From assembly GCA_963082875.1 (NCBI GenBank), contig OY720102.1, forward strand, positions 3,968,001-4,032,000: a stretch of DNA of 64,000 nt, given 5' to 3'. The notes beneath the pieces were generated by a model. The model was given only the letters and a program-made list of their open reading frames with translations, searched no databases and had not been told where the DNA came from. Positions 30,201 to 45,200 of the stretch are shown one piece after another; within the stretch, counting starts at the first letter, position 1, and the number at the start of each line of letters is the position of its first letter. Position numbers and translations under genes: made by a program. Source of the stretch: Corella eumyota. Its lineage: Eukaryota; Chordata; Ascidiacea; Phlebobranchia; Corellidae.

Positions 30201-33200
30201 GTTATCAAATCTCGTTTATTAAAGGTTACATTGATATCACCAGTTATTGATGGAAAATCAAAATCTGAATAATAAAATATTTAAATGGTGACAATAATCA
30301 AATATTTCTTTAAAAAGTAAAAAATTTAAACTCATTAAACCTTTTTGTGACCCAGTAACAATTCTATATACTCTGTTAGCCCAGGGACCTCCTTTTCCAT
30401 TATTCTTGCAAGCAATTGATCCTCCCCATTTGTTGTAAGTATCCAGTGCTGTTGCAGAACTGGCACACCAACCACCAGCCTAAAATATAACAATATAATT
30501 TATATTTAAATATCCATCTAACTTTAAAAAAAAAAACTTTTAAAAACTTATATATTAATGTAACAACATTAACAATAATTTACCTGTATTGCAAATACAG
30601 TATAACCACGAGAGTAAGCAAGTGCAGCACATTTTATAATAGCTTGGGTTCGTGTTGTGTATACACCATTCAATAAGTAACTAGATCCTTCCATTGTAGG
30701 AATAGCTCTGTTGCCAGTATCTCTCCAACAACCCATGTTCTCATAAGTAACTAAAGGAAAAAATAATTCAAGGCTTACGCAGTCTAATAAAATTATTAAC
30801 AAAATATTGCTAGAAAAATCATTATATAATTATAACAAAATGATCTGTAAAAATATTAAAATCAGGTTTGCTTGAATACCTTGAACAGTTTGAGGTTTAG
30901 CATCTCCAAAATTAGTTATATAATTTGAACCATTTGCTGTAACATTTATATCTTTGGTAATTTCACTATCAGGACGTCCTTAAAAAAAACAAGGGATTTA
31001 TTTGTTGGTAATGTTTAATTATAAATTTTTAAATCATGAAGCCAAAATAAGTAAAAATTTACCAGTTCCACTTAGAATTTGATAAACTTGATTTGCTAGA
31101 GCACCTCCTTTTCCATTTTCTAAACAAGCAGTTGAACCTCCATATTTCTTGTAAGTTGAAAGTCCATCAATAGAACCAGCACACCAACCTCCAGCCTTAA
31201 AAAACAAAGTACTTTTAATATGTTCTAACACTTTAATAACATTGGTAATAAAATACTACAATGAATAAAAATATATTACTTGAACAGCAAAACTGGTAAA
31301 GTTCCTTAAGTAAGCAATAGCTGCGCATTTTATGATTGCATCTTTTCTTGTTGTGTAACCTCCAGTTAACAAATATGTTTCTGATTCCAATGTTGGAATT
31401 GCCCTTGGAGTTGTTTTGTCTTTCCAACAACCCAAATTAGAGTATGTAACTGTAGAAAAATAACACAAAATTTAATATCTAATCAATTAACCATTTAATG
31501 AAAAATTAAAAACAGGAATTACCTGAAATTGTCTCATCTCTTATACCACTTCCAGTGTTAATAACAAAATTCCTTGCATTAAAGGAGACTTCAATATCAC
31601 GAGTTGTTGGTAAATTTTCAAGGTCTTAAAAAGAAATCAGTTTTAATATTATACCATGCAATATTAGAGATAAAACAATCAAACCTGTTTTTGTTCCACT
31701 AACAATTTTGTAAACTCTATTTGCCCAAGGACCTCCTTTTCCATTCTTTTTACATGCAGCTGAAATTCCATATTTGTTAAAAGTTTCAAGTGCTATTGCA
31801 GAACTGGCACACCAACCACCATTCTGATTAATTTAAAAATTTTGTATGTAATATAATAAAAAGCTTTCAAAGAATTTAATATTTGTTGACAAAATAACTG
31901 TTAAAACAAATTACATTTACCTGTAATGCAAATACAGTATAACCACGAGAGTAAGCAAGTGCAGCACATTTTGTTATGGCCTGTGTTCGTGTTGTGTATG
32001 CACCATTCAATAAGTAACTCGATCCTTCCATTGTAGGAATAGCTCTGTTGCCAGTATCTCTCCAGCAACCCATGTTCTCATAAGTAACTTAATCAAATAT
32101 AAAAAACATCAAAATGAATATTAAAACTAATTTAAAAAAGTTAAAATTAGACATGGAAAATATAATAGACAATATAACTTACCTTGAATAGTTTGAGGTG
32201 TAGTGTCCCCTAAATTGGTTACATAATCAGTTCCATTCACCGTTACATTTATAGCTTTGGTAATTTTACTATCTGGGCGACCTGAATTAATTTAAAAAAA
32301 AGAATTTTTTAAAATATTTTTTCAGATAAAAGAAGAATATAAATTTAGGCACATGTAATATAATTTCAACAAATTAAAATATTTTAAATGTGGCCGAAAA
32401 GTTGCTCTTTTAAAAAAATCGAAATATTTGTTGTTGATTTCATATTTCTTACCAGTTCCACTTAGAATTTGGTAAACTCTGTTAGCTAGAGCACCTCCTT
32501 TGCCATTTTCTAAACAAGCAGTAGAACCTCCATATTTCTTATAGGTTGAAAGTCCATCAATAGAACCAGCACACCAACCTCCAGCCTATAAGCAAAATAT
32601 TAAAACTAAATGGAAATACGTAACAAGACTTGTGTCAATTATAATACAAATATAATATAATATAATTACTTGAACTGCAAATGCTGTGTAATTTTTTAAA
32701 TAAGCTACTGCTGCACATTTAATAATTGCATCAGTTCTTGTTGTGTAACCTCCAGTTAATAAATAATTTGCTGATTCCAATGTTGCGATTGCCCTTGGAG
32801 TAGTTTGGTCTTTCCAACAACCCAAATTAGTGTATGTTACTGTAGAAATATAGTTGAAAATTTAAACAAACTGACAAAATGTTTACTTTAGCAAATTTTA
32901 ATTTGTTATAAACCCCTAACTACCTGAAATTGGCTCATCTCTTAGATCACTTCCAGTGTTCATAACAAAATTAATAGCATTAAATGAGACGTTTATATTA
33001 CCAGTTGTTGGTAAATTATTAAGATCTAGAAATAAGAAATATAGGTTGTAAAATATACACTATAGATAAAAAATAAATACTTTGGTTAAGATTTTGCGAA
33101 AAGACATAGCCAACAGATTAGCAAACTATATTTTAAAAATATAACAAATGTTCGAAAGTATTATTTTAAATAACCTGTTTTTAAACCACTAATAATTTTG

Positions 33201-36200
33201 TAAACTCTATTTGCCCAAGGACCTCCTTTTCCATTCTTTTTACATGCAGCTGAAATTCCATATTTGTTAAAAGTTTCAAGTGCAGTTGCAGAACTGGCAC
33301 ACCAACCACCATTCTGATTAAATTAAAAATGTTGTATGTAATATATTTAATAACCTTCATAAAATTCAAAATTTTTGAGAAAATAATTGTTAAAACAAAT
33401 TACATTTACCTGTAATGCAAATACAGTATAACCACGAGAGTAAGCAAGTGCAGCACATTTTGTTATGGCCTGTGTTCGTGTTGTGTATGCACCATTCAAT
33501 AAGTAACTCGATCCTTCCATTGTAGGAATAGCTCTGTTGCCAGTATCTCTCCAGCAACCCATGTTCTCATAAGTAACTTAATCAAATATAAAAAACATTA
33601 AAATGAATACGAAAACTAATTTAAAAAAGTTAAAATTAGACATGGAAAATATAATAGCCAATATAACTTACCTTGAATAGTTTGAGGTGTAGTGTCCCCT
33701 AAATTGGTTACATAATCAGTTCCATTCACCGTTACATTTATATCTTTGGTAATTTCACTATCTGGGCGACCTAAATTAATTTAAAAAAAAAGAATTTTTA
33801 AAAATATTTTTTCAGAAAAAAGAAGATTATAAATTTAGGCACATGTAATATAATTTCAACAAATTAAAATATTTTAAATGTGGCCGAAAAGTTACTCTTT
33901 TAAAAAAATCGAATTATTTGTTGTTTATTTTATATTTCTTACCAGTTCCACTTAGAATTTGGTAAACTCTGTTAGCTAGAGCACCTCCTTTTCCATTTTC
34001 TAAACAAGCAGTGGAACCTCCATATTTCTTATAAGTTGAAAGTCCATCAATAGAACCAGCACACCAACCTCCAGCCTATAAGCAAAACAATAAAACTAAA
34101 TAAAAATGAGTTACAAGACTTGTGTCAATTATAATACAACTTAAATATAATATAAATACTTGAACTGCAAATGCTGTGTAGTTTCTTAAAAATGCAACTG
34201 CTGCACATTTAATAATTGCATCAGTTCTTGTTGTGTAACCTCCAGTTAATAAATAATTTGCTGATTCCAATGTTGCAATTGCCCTTGGAGTAGTTTGGTC
34301 TTTCCAACAACCCAAATTAGTGTATGTAACTTTAAAATAATAGTTTAAATTTTAAACATTTAATAAAAGTTTTAGCTTAGCATATTTTAATTTGTCATCT
34401 ACTCCTAACTACCTGAAATTGGTTCATCTCTAATACCACTTCCAGTGTTCATAACAAAATTAATAGCATTAAAGGAGACGTTTATATTACCAGTTGTTGG
34501 TACATTCTCAAGATCTTAGAAACAATAAAAACAAGTTAGAAAAAATTTACAATTAAATTAAACTTGAACTTTCTTCAATATTTTACAAAAAATACAGAGC
34601 CAACCACACTGTAATTTTATAAAAAAATTCAACTATAAATAAAAAGAATAAATTGATAAAACTACAAAAATATAAAAGTATCATTAATAATAACCTGTTT
34701 TGGTTCCACTGATAATTCTGTATACTCTGTTAGCCCAAGGACCTCCTTTTCCATTATTTTTGCAAGCAATTGAAGGACCCCATTTATTGTATGTGTTCAG
34801 TGCTGTTGCAGAACTAGCACACCAACCACCAGCCTAAAAAATAGAAAAAACAATATTAATAAAAAAGTCTATTTGAAAAAATATATATTACTACTAAAAC
34901 AGCAATTTTACTTGTATTGCAAATACAGTATATCCACGAGAATAAGCCAAAGCTGCACACTTTCGAATAGCCTGTTTACGAGTGGTGTATCCAACTTGTA
35001 ATAAGTAACTAGATCCTTCCATTGTAGGAATAGCTCTGTTGCCAGTATCTCTCCAGCAACCCATGTTATCAAATGTAACTACACAAAATGTTTTGTAATA
35101 ACAGGAAATTTAAGGCTAAAATAATTTTTTTTAAATGCTATACTTTGAATAGTTTGAGGTGTAGTGTATCCAAAATTTGTCAGATAATCAGTCGCATTAA
35201 CTGTTACATTTATATCTTTAGTAATTTCACTATCTGGGCGACCTAAAAAAAAGTAAAATTTTGTTTAACTTTAAAAATGTTTTGCAAAAGAATTAAGCGT
35301 GTTTTAAAGTTCTCAGAAGTTGAATATGATGCAAAAATATTTTACCAGTTCCACTTAGAATTTGATAAACTTGATTAGCTAGAGGACCTCCTTTTCCATT
35401 TGCAGCACAAGCACTCGAACCTCCGTATTTTTTATAAGTTGAAAGTGCATTGAAAGAACCAGCACACCAACCTCCAGCCTAAAAAGCATTATTTTTAAAT
35501 TAATTAATTCTATTAGTAGTATTGGATAAAAAATTAAACATTTAATAAAATAACAGTACCTGCACAGCAAAAGTAGTAAAATTTCGTAAGTAAGCAACAG
35601 CTGCACACTTAATAATTGCATTAGTTCTTGTTGTGTAACCTCCAGTTAACAAATATGTTTCTGATTCCAATGTTGGAATTGCCCTTGGAGTTGTTTTGTC
35701 TTTCCAACAACCCAGATTAGTGTACTTCACTAAAAATTTACATTTGGTGATAAATTAATTATTTAATTTAAGTTTTAATTAGTTTTTTACCTGATATAGA
35801 TGAGCTGTTTACTTGGCCAGTATTTGTTACTAAAAGTTTACTGTTAAACGAAACGTCAATGTCACCAGCTAATACTACAGCATCATATTGTTCATCTAAA
35901 TAACAATTTATAAGAATTTTGTAAAATATTAAAATATACATTTGTAATTCAGAAAGTTTTTTGATGCGCATTACATACCTGTTAATGATCCACTAATAAT
36001 TCTGTAAACTCTGTTAGCGTAAGGACCTCCTTTTCCATTATTCTTGCAAGCAATTGAACCTCCCCATTTGTTGTAAGTATCCAGTGCTGTTACAGAACTG
36101 GCACACCAACCACCAGCCTAAAATATATCAATATAATTTATAATAAAATATCCATCTAATTTAAAAAAAAACTTTTAAAAACTAATATATTAATTTAACA

Positions 36201-39200
36201 ATATTAACAATAATTTACCTGTATTGCAAATACAGTATAACCACGAGAGTAAGCAAGTGCAGCACATTTTATAATAGCCTGTTTTCGTGTTGTGTATACA
36301 CCATTCAATAAGTAACTAGATCCTTCCATTGTAGGAATAGCTCTGTTAGCAGTATCTCTCCAGCAACCCATGTTTGTATATGTTACTAAAATACAACATT
36401 TTTTAATAGCATTTCCAAGATTTGAAAAACCAAACAGGAACACAGATCAACTAGTTTAAAAACTAAATCTTACCTTTCATTGTTTGGGATGTAGTAAATC
36501 CTGCATCAGTAATATGTTTTGTTCCATTCACTGTAACATCTATACCTTTAGTTGTCTTATATTCTGATCGACCTAAAAATAATAATAACTCTAATTAAAG
36601 TTCCCAATATGCTTTAAGCGCACCTAACAATATTCAATCCAATTAAATTTCCAACCTTCTCCAGTAATAATTTGATAAACTTTATTAGCTAGAGGACCCC
36701 CTTTTCCATTTCCAACGCAAGCACTGGAAGGTCCATATTTCTTATAAGTTGAAAGTGCGTTAAAAGAACCAGCACACCAACCTCCAGCCTAAAAAAAAAA
36801 TAAACCATTTAAGAAAAATTAAAACAATGTTTTCCTTATAAGAAGAAAAAAAAATAAAAACAATTAACAAATTTAAAGAAGTTTTACTTGAACTGCAAAA
36901 GCAGGGAATTTTCTTAAATATGCAACTGCTGCACATTTAGTAATCGCATCAGTTCTTGTTGTGTAACCTCCAGTTAACAAATATGTTTCTGATTCCAATG
37001 TTGGAATTGCCCTTGGAATTTGGTCTTTCCAACAACCAATATCAGAGTAAGTTACTGTAAGAAATTTTACATTTACAAATAAATTTAAATTACGAGCATA
37101 CAGCTATAAAATTGAAATACGCTAAACAAAATGATTTTTACCTGTTATTGGTCTACTATTGGTGTCACCAGTGTTTGTTACAAAATCACTGTCAAATGTA
37201 ACACTAATACTGCTGGTTATAGGTAAAATTTCAAGATCTAATAAAAAAACAACATGTCATTATTCTTTTTTACATTATTGTATTCTTATTGTGAAAAGTT
37301 TGACTACATGTCTTAGGCACAAATGAGTTTTATTCAAAGACGGAAAAAAAGTGAAGGATCAAACCCAAGAATTCATGTTTTAACAGTATAAACTTATTAC
37401 AATTTTTAAATAAATATCAGTTAAAAATTTTCACCTGATCTGTAACCACTGTGAATTTCATACACCCTGTTTGCCCAGGGACCTCCTTTGCCAGTTTTTG
37501 TGCAAGCTGTTGAAGGACCATATTTAGAATAAGTGTCTTGTGCTGTTGCAGAGCTGGCACACCAACCACCATTCTGAAAATAAAAATCTTTTAAAAGGCT
37601 ATTCACCAAAAATTAAAAGTTAATTTTTAAAAACAAAATAATATAAAAAAAACACTAGTAATAAAATAGAAGGTACTTGAATAGCAAACACAGAATATCC
37701 AAGGGAATAAGCCAGAACAGCACATTTTAATACAGCTTTTTTGCGATTGCTGTAACCTCCATTTAAAATAGAGTTTTTGCCCTCCAAAGTTGAAATAGCT
37801 CTAGTAGAAGTATCTCTCCAACATCCAAGATTAGAATACACAACTTAAAAACGTGAATAAAACAAAATTTAAATATCTAAAATCATGCAAAAAGGTATTT
37901 TTGACAAAAGACCTAATACTACTATTTGAAGCTACGATTATTAATTAATAAGCATTGTTTTTAAAAGTCTTTGTTTAATTAAAATTGTTTTATTTAATGT
38001 ATTGGTACCATGAATAGTGATAGGTCTGGCATCACCATCACTTGTAATATAATTTGTTCCATTCACAGTTACATTTAGTTGCCTGGATATAAAACTTTTT
38101 GGGCGACCTGCAAAAAATAAATTAAACATAAATTGAATGTTTACATCAAAACTCACACGATGTTAAAATAAATGCAAAATTACCTGTTCCACTTAGAATT
38201 TGATAAACTCTGTTAGCTAGAGCCCCTCCTTTTCCGTTTTCTAAACAAGCAGTGGAACCTCCATATTTCTTATAAGTAGAAAGTCCATCTGCAGAACCAG
38301 CACACCAACCTCCAGCCTAAGAACCATCATGTGTTTTACATTTAAATAAGTATAGTAAATGTGCTACAACCCAAATAAAATATAATTACTTGAACTGCAA
38401 ATGTTGTGTAATTTTTCAAATAAGCAACTGCTGCACATTTCATAACTGCATCAGTTCTTGTTGTGTAACCTCCAGTTAATAAATAATTTGCTGATTCCAA
38501 TGTTGGAATTGCCCTTGGAGTTGTTTTGTCTTTCCAACAACCCAAATTAGTGTAAGTTACTATAAAAAAACAATTTGAAATTTAATAAATTGATAAAAGA
38601 TCGAGCCTGGCATAAATTATTTAACACAAAACCCCTAACTACCTGAAATTGGTTCATTTCTAATATCACTTCCAGTGTTCATAACAAAATCATTGGCATT
38701 AAAGGAGACGTTTATATTACCAGTTGTTGGTAAATTTGCAAAATCTTAAAAATAAAAAAAATTGATTATAAAATAATCACTATCAAATAATAAATAAAAT
38801 ATAAACTATTTGTAAATGCAAGGCACTAAATTAAAATAAAGTACTGTTAAACTATAATTTTCTTAATACAAAAGAAAGGAAAATGTAATGTGCAACTATT
38901 AACAAAAAGGGTAATCTAAAAACATAACAAAGGTTTGAAAGAATTATCAACAACAACAACCTGATTTTGATCCACTTATAATTTTGTAAACTCTATTTGC
39001 CCAAGGACCTCCTTTTCCATTATTTTTACATGCAGCTGAAATTCCATATTTGTTAAAAGTTTCAAGTGCTGTTGCAGAACTGGCACACCAACCACCATTC
39101 TGATTAAATTAAAAATGTTGTATGTAATATATTTAATAACCTTTAAAAAATTTAATATTTGTTGACAAAATAATTGTAAAAACAAATTACATTTACCTGT

Positions 39201-42200
39201 AATGCAAAAACAGTATAACCACGAGAGTAAGCAAGTGCAGCACATTTTGTTATGGCCTGTGTTCGTGTTGTGTATGCACCATTCAATAAGTAACTCGATC
39301 CTTCCATTGTAGGAATAGCTCTGTTGCCAGTATCTCTCCAGCAACCAATGTTCTCATAAGTAACTAAATCAATTATAAAAACCGATAAGAAAATTTTAAA
39401 ATTATTAAAATAAGACATGGAAAATACAATAGCCAATGTGACATACCTTGAATAGTTTGAGGTGTAGTGTATCCAAAATTTGTCAGATAATCAGTTCCAT
39501 TTACTGTTACATTTATATCTTTAGTAATTTCACTATCTGGGCGACCTAAAGCAATTTAAATTAAATATTTAAGTATTTTTTTAAAAAGTTATTCAGAAAA
39601 AAAAATTAAATTAAGGCACATGTAAAATAATTTTAACTAATTAAAATATTTCAAATGTGACTGAATAGTTACTTTTTTTAAAAAATCGAATTATTTGTTG
39701 TTAATTATATATTTCTTACCAGTTCCACTTAAAATTTGATAAACTCTGTTAGCTAGAGCACCTCCTTTTCCATTTTCTAAACAAGCAGTCGAACCTCCAT
39801 ATTTCTTATAAGTAGAAAGTCCGTCAATAGAACCAGCACACCAACCTCCAGCCTATAAGCAAAATATTAAAACTAAATGGAAATACGTAACAAGACTTGT
39901 GTCAATTATAATACAAATATAATATAATATAATTACTTGAACTGCAAATGCTGTGTAATTTTTTAAATAAGCAACTGCTGCACATTTAATAATTGCATCA
40001 GTTCTTGTTGTGTAACCTCCAGTTAATAAATAATTTGCTGATTCCAATGTTGCGATTGCCCTTGGAGTAGTTTGGTCTTTCCAACAACCCAAATTAGTGT
40101 ATGTTACTGTAGAAATATAGTTGAAAATTTAAACAAACTGACAAAATGTTTACTTTAGCAAATTTTAATTTGTCATCTACTCCTAACTACCTGAAATTGG
40201 CTCATCTCTAAGATCACTTCCAGTGTTGATAACAAAATTAATAGCATTAAAAGAGACGTTTATATTACCAGTTGTTGGTAAATTATTAAGATCTAGAAAT
40301 AAGAAATATAGGTTGTAAAATATACACTATAGATAAAAAATAAATACTTTGGTTAAGATTTTGCGAAAAGACATAGCCAACAGATTAGCAAACTATATTT
40401 TAAAAATATAACAAATGTTTGAAAGTTTTATTTTAAATCACCTGTTTTTAAACCACTACTAATTTTGTAAACTCTATTTGCCCAAGGACCTCCTTTTCCA
40501 TTCTTTTTACATGCAGCTGAAATTCCATATTTGTTAAAAGTTTCAAGTGCAGTTGCAGAACTGGCACACCAACCACCATTCTGATTAAATTAAAAATGTT
40601 GTATGTATTATATTAAAAAACCTTCAAAAAATTTAATATTTGTTGACAGAATAATTGTAAAAACAAATTACATTTACCTGTAATGCAAATACAGTATAAC
40701 CACGAGAGTAAGCAAGTGCAGCACATTTTGTTATGGCCTGTGTTCGTGTTGTGTATGCACCATTCAATAAGTAACTCGATCCTTCCATTGTAGGAATAGC
40801 TCTGTTGCCAGTATCTCTCCAGCAACCCATGTTCTCATAAGTAACTTAATCAAATATAAAAAACATTAAAATGAATCTGAAAACTAATTTAAAAAAGTTA
40901 AAGTTAGACATGGAAAATATAATAGCCAATAAAACTTACCTTGAATAGTTTGAGGTGTAGTGTCCCCTAAATTGGTTACATAATCAGTTCCATTTACCGT
41001 TACATTTATATCTTTGGTAATTTTACTATCTGGGCGACCTAAATTAATTTAAAAAAAAAGAATTTTTTTAAATATTTTTTCAGATAAAAGAAGAATATAA
41101 ATTTAGGCACATGTAATATAATTTCAACAAATTAAAATATTTTAAATGTGGCCAAAAAGTTACTCTTTTAAAAAACTCGTATTATTTGTTGTTAATTTCA
41201 TATTTCTTACCAGTTCCACTTAGAATTTGGTAAACTCTGTTAGCTAGAGCACCTCCTTTTCCATTTTCTAAACAAGCAGTGGAACCTCCATATTTCTTAT
41301 AAGTAGAAAGTCCGTCAATAGAACCAGCACACCAACCTCCAGCCTATAAGCAAAACAATAAAACTAAATAAAAATAAGTTACAAGACTTGTGTCAATTAT
41401 AATACAACTTTAATATAGAATATATTTACTTGAACTGCAAATACTGTGTAATTTCTCAAATAAGCAACTGCTGCACATTTAATAACTGCATCAGTTCTTG
41501 TTGTGTAACCTCCAGTTAATAAATAATTTGCTGATTCCAATGTTGCGATTGCCCTTGGGGTAGTTTGGTCTTTCCAACAACCCAAATTAGTGTATGTTAC
41601 TGTAGAAAATTAGTTTAAAATTTAAACACATAATAAAATTTTACCCTAGCAAATTTTAATTTGTCATCTACTCCTAACTACCTGAAATTGGTTCATCTCT
41701 TAGATCACTTCCAGTGTTCATAACAAAATTAATAGCATTAAAGGAGACGTTTATATTACCAGTTGTTGGTAAATTATTAAGATCTAGAAATAAGAAATAT
41801 AGGTTGTGAAATATACACTATAAATAAAAACATTGTTTAAGATTTTAGCAAAAAACATAGTCAACAGATTAGCAAGCGATATTTTTTTATAATTTTTTAA
41901 AAAAGTTAATTTTTATAATTTTTTTGAAAAAGTTAATTTTTATTTTTGTTTATATATTGTTTTAAAAATTATAGAATGCAATTATAACGAATGTACAAAG
42001 GTATTATTATCAATAACCTGCTTTTGATCCACTTATAATTTTGTAAACTCTATTTGCCCAAGGACCTCCTTTTCCATTCTTTTTACATGCAGCTGAAATT
42101 CCATATTTGTTAAAAGTTTCAAGTGCTGTTGCAGAACTGGCACACCAACCACCATCCTTATAAAATTAACAAAAATAGTTATATGTAACATAATAAATAG

Positions 42201-45200
42201 CTTTCAGAATGTTGTATTTGTTGTTTACAAAAACTATATAATTTAATCGTATTAACCTGTAATGCAAATACAGTATAACCACGAGAGTAAGCTAAAGCTG
42301 CACATTTTCTAATGGCCTGTTTCCTTGTTGCAAATGCACCATTTAACAAATAACTAGATCCTTCCATTGTAGGAATAGCTCTGTTGCCAGAATCTCTCCA
42401 GCAACCCATGTTATCAAATGTAACTAAAACACAAAAAAACAAATAAATTAAACATTAAAATTGAAACAAATTTAAAAAAGTTTAGAATAGATATAAAGAA
42501 TTGTTTAAAACAGCAAATTTAATATACCTTGAATAGTTTGAGGTGTAGTGTATCCAAAATTTGTCAGATAATCAGTTCCATTTACTGTTACATTTATATC
42601 TTTAGTTATTTCACTATCTGGGCGACCTAAAAAAAGTATAATAACAAATTCTTTAAATAACTCTTTTAATTTTTATCAAGAAAAAAAAATTAAAATTTTG
42701 CACATGTAAAATAAAGTAAAAAAATCTAAAATGATTTAGGCACAAGCTATGAACCGCTTTTTAAAAAGTTAGAATTCGTTTTTATAAATTATATATTGTT
42801 TTACCAGTTCCACTTAGAATTTGATAAACTTGATTTGCCAGAGGACCTCCTTTTCCATTTTCTAAACAAGCAGTCGAACCTTTATATTTCTTATAAGTTG
42901 AAAGTCCATCAATAGAACCAGCACACCAACCTCCAGCCTATAAGCAAAACAATAAAACTAAATAAAAATGAGTTACAGGACTTGTGTCAATTATAATACA
43001 ACTTAAATATAATATAAATACTTGAACTGCAAATGCTGTGTAGTTTCTTAAGTATGCAACTGCTGCACATTTGATAATTGCATCAGTTCTTGTTGTGTAA
43101 CCTCCAGTTAATAAATAATTTGCTGATTCCAATGTTGCGATTGCCCTTGGAGTTGTTTTGTCTTTCCAACAACCCAAATTAGTGTATGTAACTTTAAAAA
43201 AATAGTTTAAATTTTAAACTTTTAATAAAAGTTTAAGCTTAGCATATTTTAATTTGTCATCTACTCCTAACTACCTGAAATTGGTTCATCTCTAATACCA
43301 CTTCCAGTGTTCATAACAAAATTAATAGCATTAAAGGAGACGTTTATATTACCGGTTTTTGGTACATTCTCAAGATCTTAGAAACAATAAAAACAAGTTA
43401 GAAAAAATTTACAATTAAATTAAACATGAACTTTCTTCAAGATTTTACAAAAAATACATAGCCAACCACACTGTAATTTTATAAAAAAATTCAACTATCA
43501 ATAAAAAGGATAAATTGATAAAACTACAAAAATATAAAAGTATCATTAGTAATAACCTGTTTTGGTTCCACTGATAATTCTGTATACTCTGTTAGCCCAA
43601 GGACCTCCTTTTCCATTATTTTTGCAAGCAATTGAAGGACCCCATTTATTGTATGTGTTCAGTGCTGTTGCAGAACTGGCACACCAACCACCAGCCTAAA
43701 AAATAGAAAAAACAATATTAATAAAAAAAGTCTATTTGAAAAAATATATATTACTACTAAAACAGCAATTTTACTTGTATTGCAAATACAGTATATCCAC
43801 GAGAATAAGCCAAAGCTGCACACTTTCGAATAGCCTGTTTACGAGTGGTGTAACCAACTTGTAATAAGTAACTAGATCCTTCCATTGTAGGAATAGCTCT
43901 GTTGCCAGTATCTCTCCAGCAACCCATGTTATCAAATGTAACTACACAAAATGTTTTGTAATAACAGGAAATTTAAGGCTAAAATAATTTTTTTTAAATG
44001 CTATACTTTGAATAGTTTGAGGTGTAGTGTATCCAAAATTTGTCAGATAATCAGTTCCATTTACTGTTACATTTATATCTTTAGTAATTTCACTATCTGG
44101 GCGACCTAAAAAAAAGTAAAATTTTGTTTAACTTTAAAAATGTTTTGCAAAAGAATTAAGCGTGTTTTAAAGTTCTCAGAAGTTGAATATGATGCAAAAA
44201 TATTTTACCAGTTCCACTTAGAATTTGATAAACTTGATTAGCTAGAGGACCTCCTTTTCCATTTGCAGCACAAGCACTCGAACCTCCGTATTTTTTATAA
44301 GTTGAAAGTGCATTGAAAGAACCAGCACACCAACCTCCAGCCTAAAAAGCATTATTTTAAAATTAATTAATTCTATTAGTAGTATTGGATAAAAAATAAA
44401 ACATTTAATAAAATAACAGTACCTGCACAGCAAAAGTAGTAAAATTTCGTAAGTAAGCAACAGCTGCACACTTAATAATTGCATCAGTTCTTGTTGTGTA
44501 ACCTCCAGTTAACAAATATGTTTCTGATTCCAATGTTGGAATTGCCCTTAGAGTTGTTTTGTCTTTCCAACAACCCAGATTAGTGTACTTCACTAAAAAT
44601 ATAGATTTGATGATAAATTAATTATTCAGTTTAAGTTTTAATTAGTTTTTTACCTGATATAGATGAGCTGTTTACTTGGCCAGTATTTGTTACTAAAAGT
44701 TTACTGTTAAACGAAACGTCAATGTCACCAGCTAATACTACAGCATCATATTGTTCATCTAAATAACAATTTATAAGAATTTTGTAAAATATTAAAATAT
44801 ACATTTGTAATTCAGCAAGTTTTTTGATGCGCATTACATACCTGTTAACGATCCACTAATAATTCTGTAAACTCTGTTAGCGTAAGGACCTCCTTTTCCA
44901 TTATTCTTGCAAGCAATTGAACCTCCCCATTTGTTGTAAGTATCCAGTGCTGTTGCAGAACTGGCACACCAACCACCAGCCTAAATGATATAAATATAAT
45001 TTATAATAAAATATCCATCTAATTTAAAAAAAAACTTTTAAAAACTTATATATTAATGTAACAATATTAACAATAATTTACCTGTATTGCAAATACAGTA
45101 TAACCACGAGAGTAAGCAAGTGCAGCACATTTTATAATAGCTTGTGTTCGTGTTGTGTATACACCATTCAATAAGTAACTAGATCCTTCCATTGTAGGAA

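Larger units (their letters stand above)
34076..42626 (-). repeat. segmental duplication, copy 1 (SWT34A to SWT23 linker)
   Basis: This is nearly identical in exons and introns to 42938-50000 at an offset of about 8,862 bp, as far as 39852. From 39853 to 41345 it contains an extra 1.49-kb cassette, after which homology resumes at an offset of 7,374 bp. The low border coincides with the A34-B34 intron edge. Confidence 0.8.

Noticed and set aside
38976-39344. Minus-strand 122-codon open frame
   Set aside because: It runs through a B exon, an intron and an A exon in a shifted frame; the correct frames give standard SWT27 exons with splice sites.
41880-41960. T/A-rich repeated motif as a mobile element end
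   Set aside because: Short low-complexity intron sequence without terminal repeats; its second occurrence near 49260 is explained by the segmental duplication.
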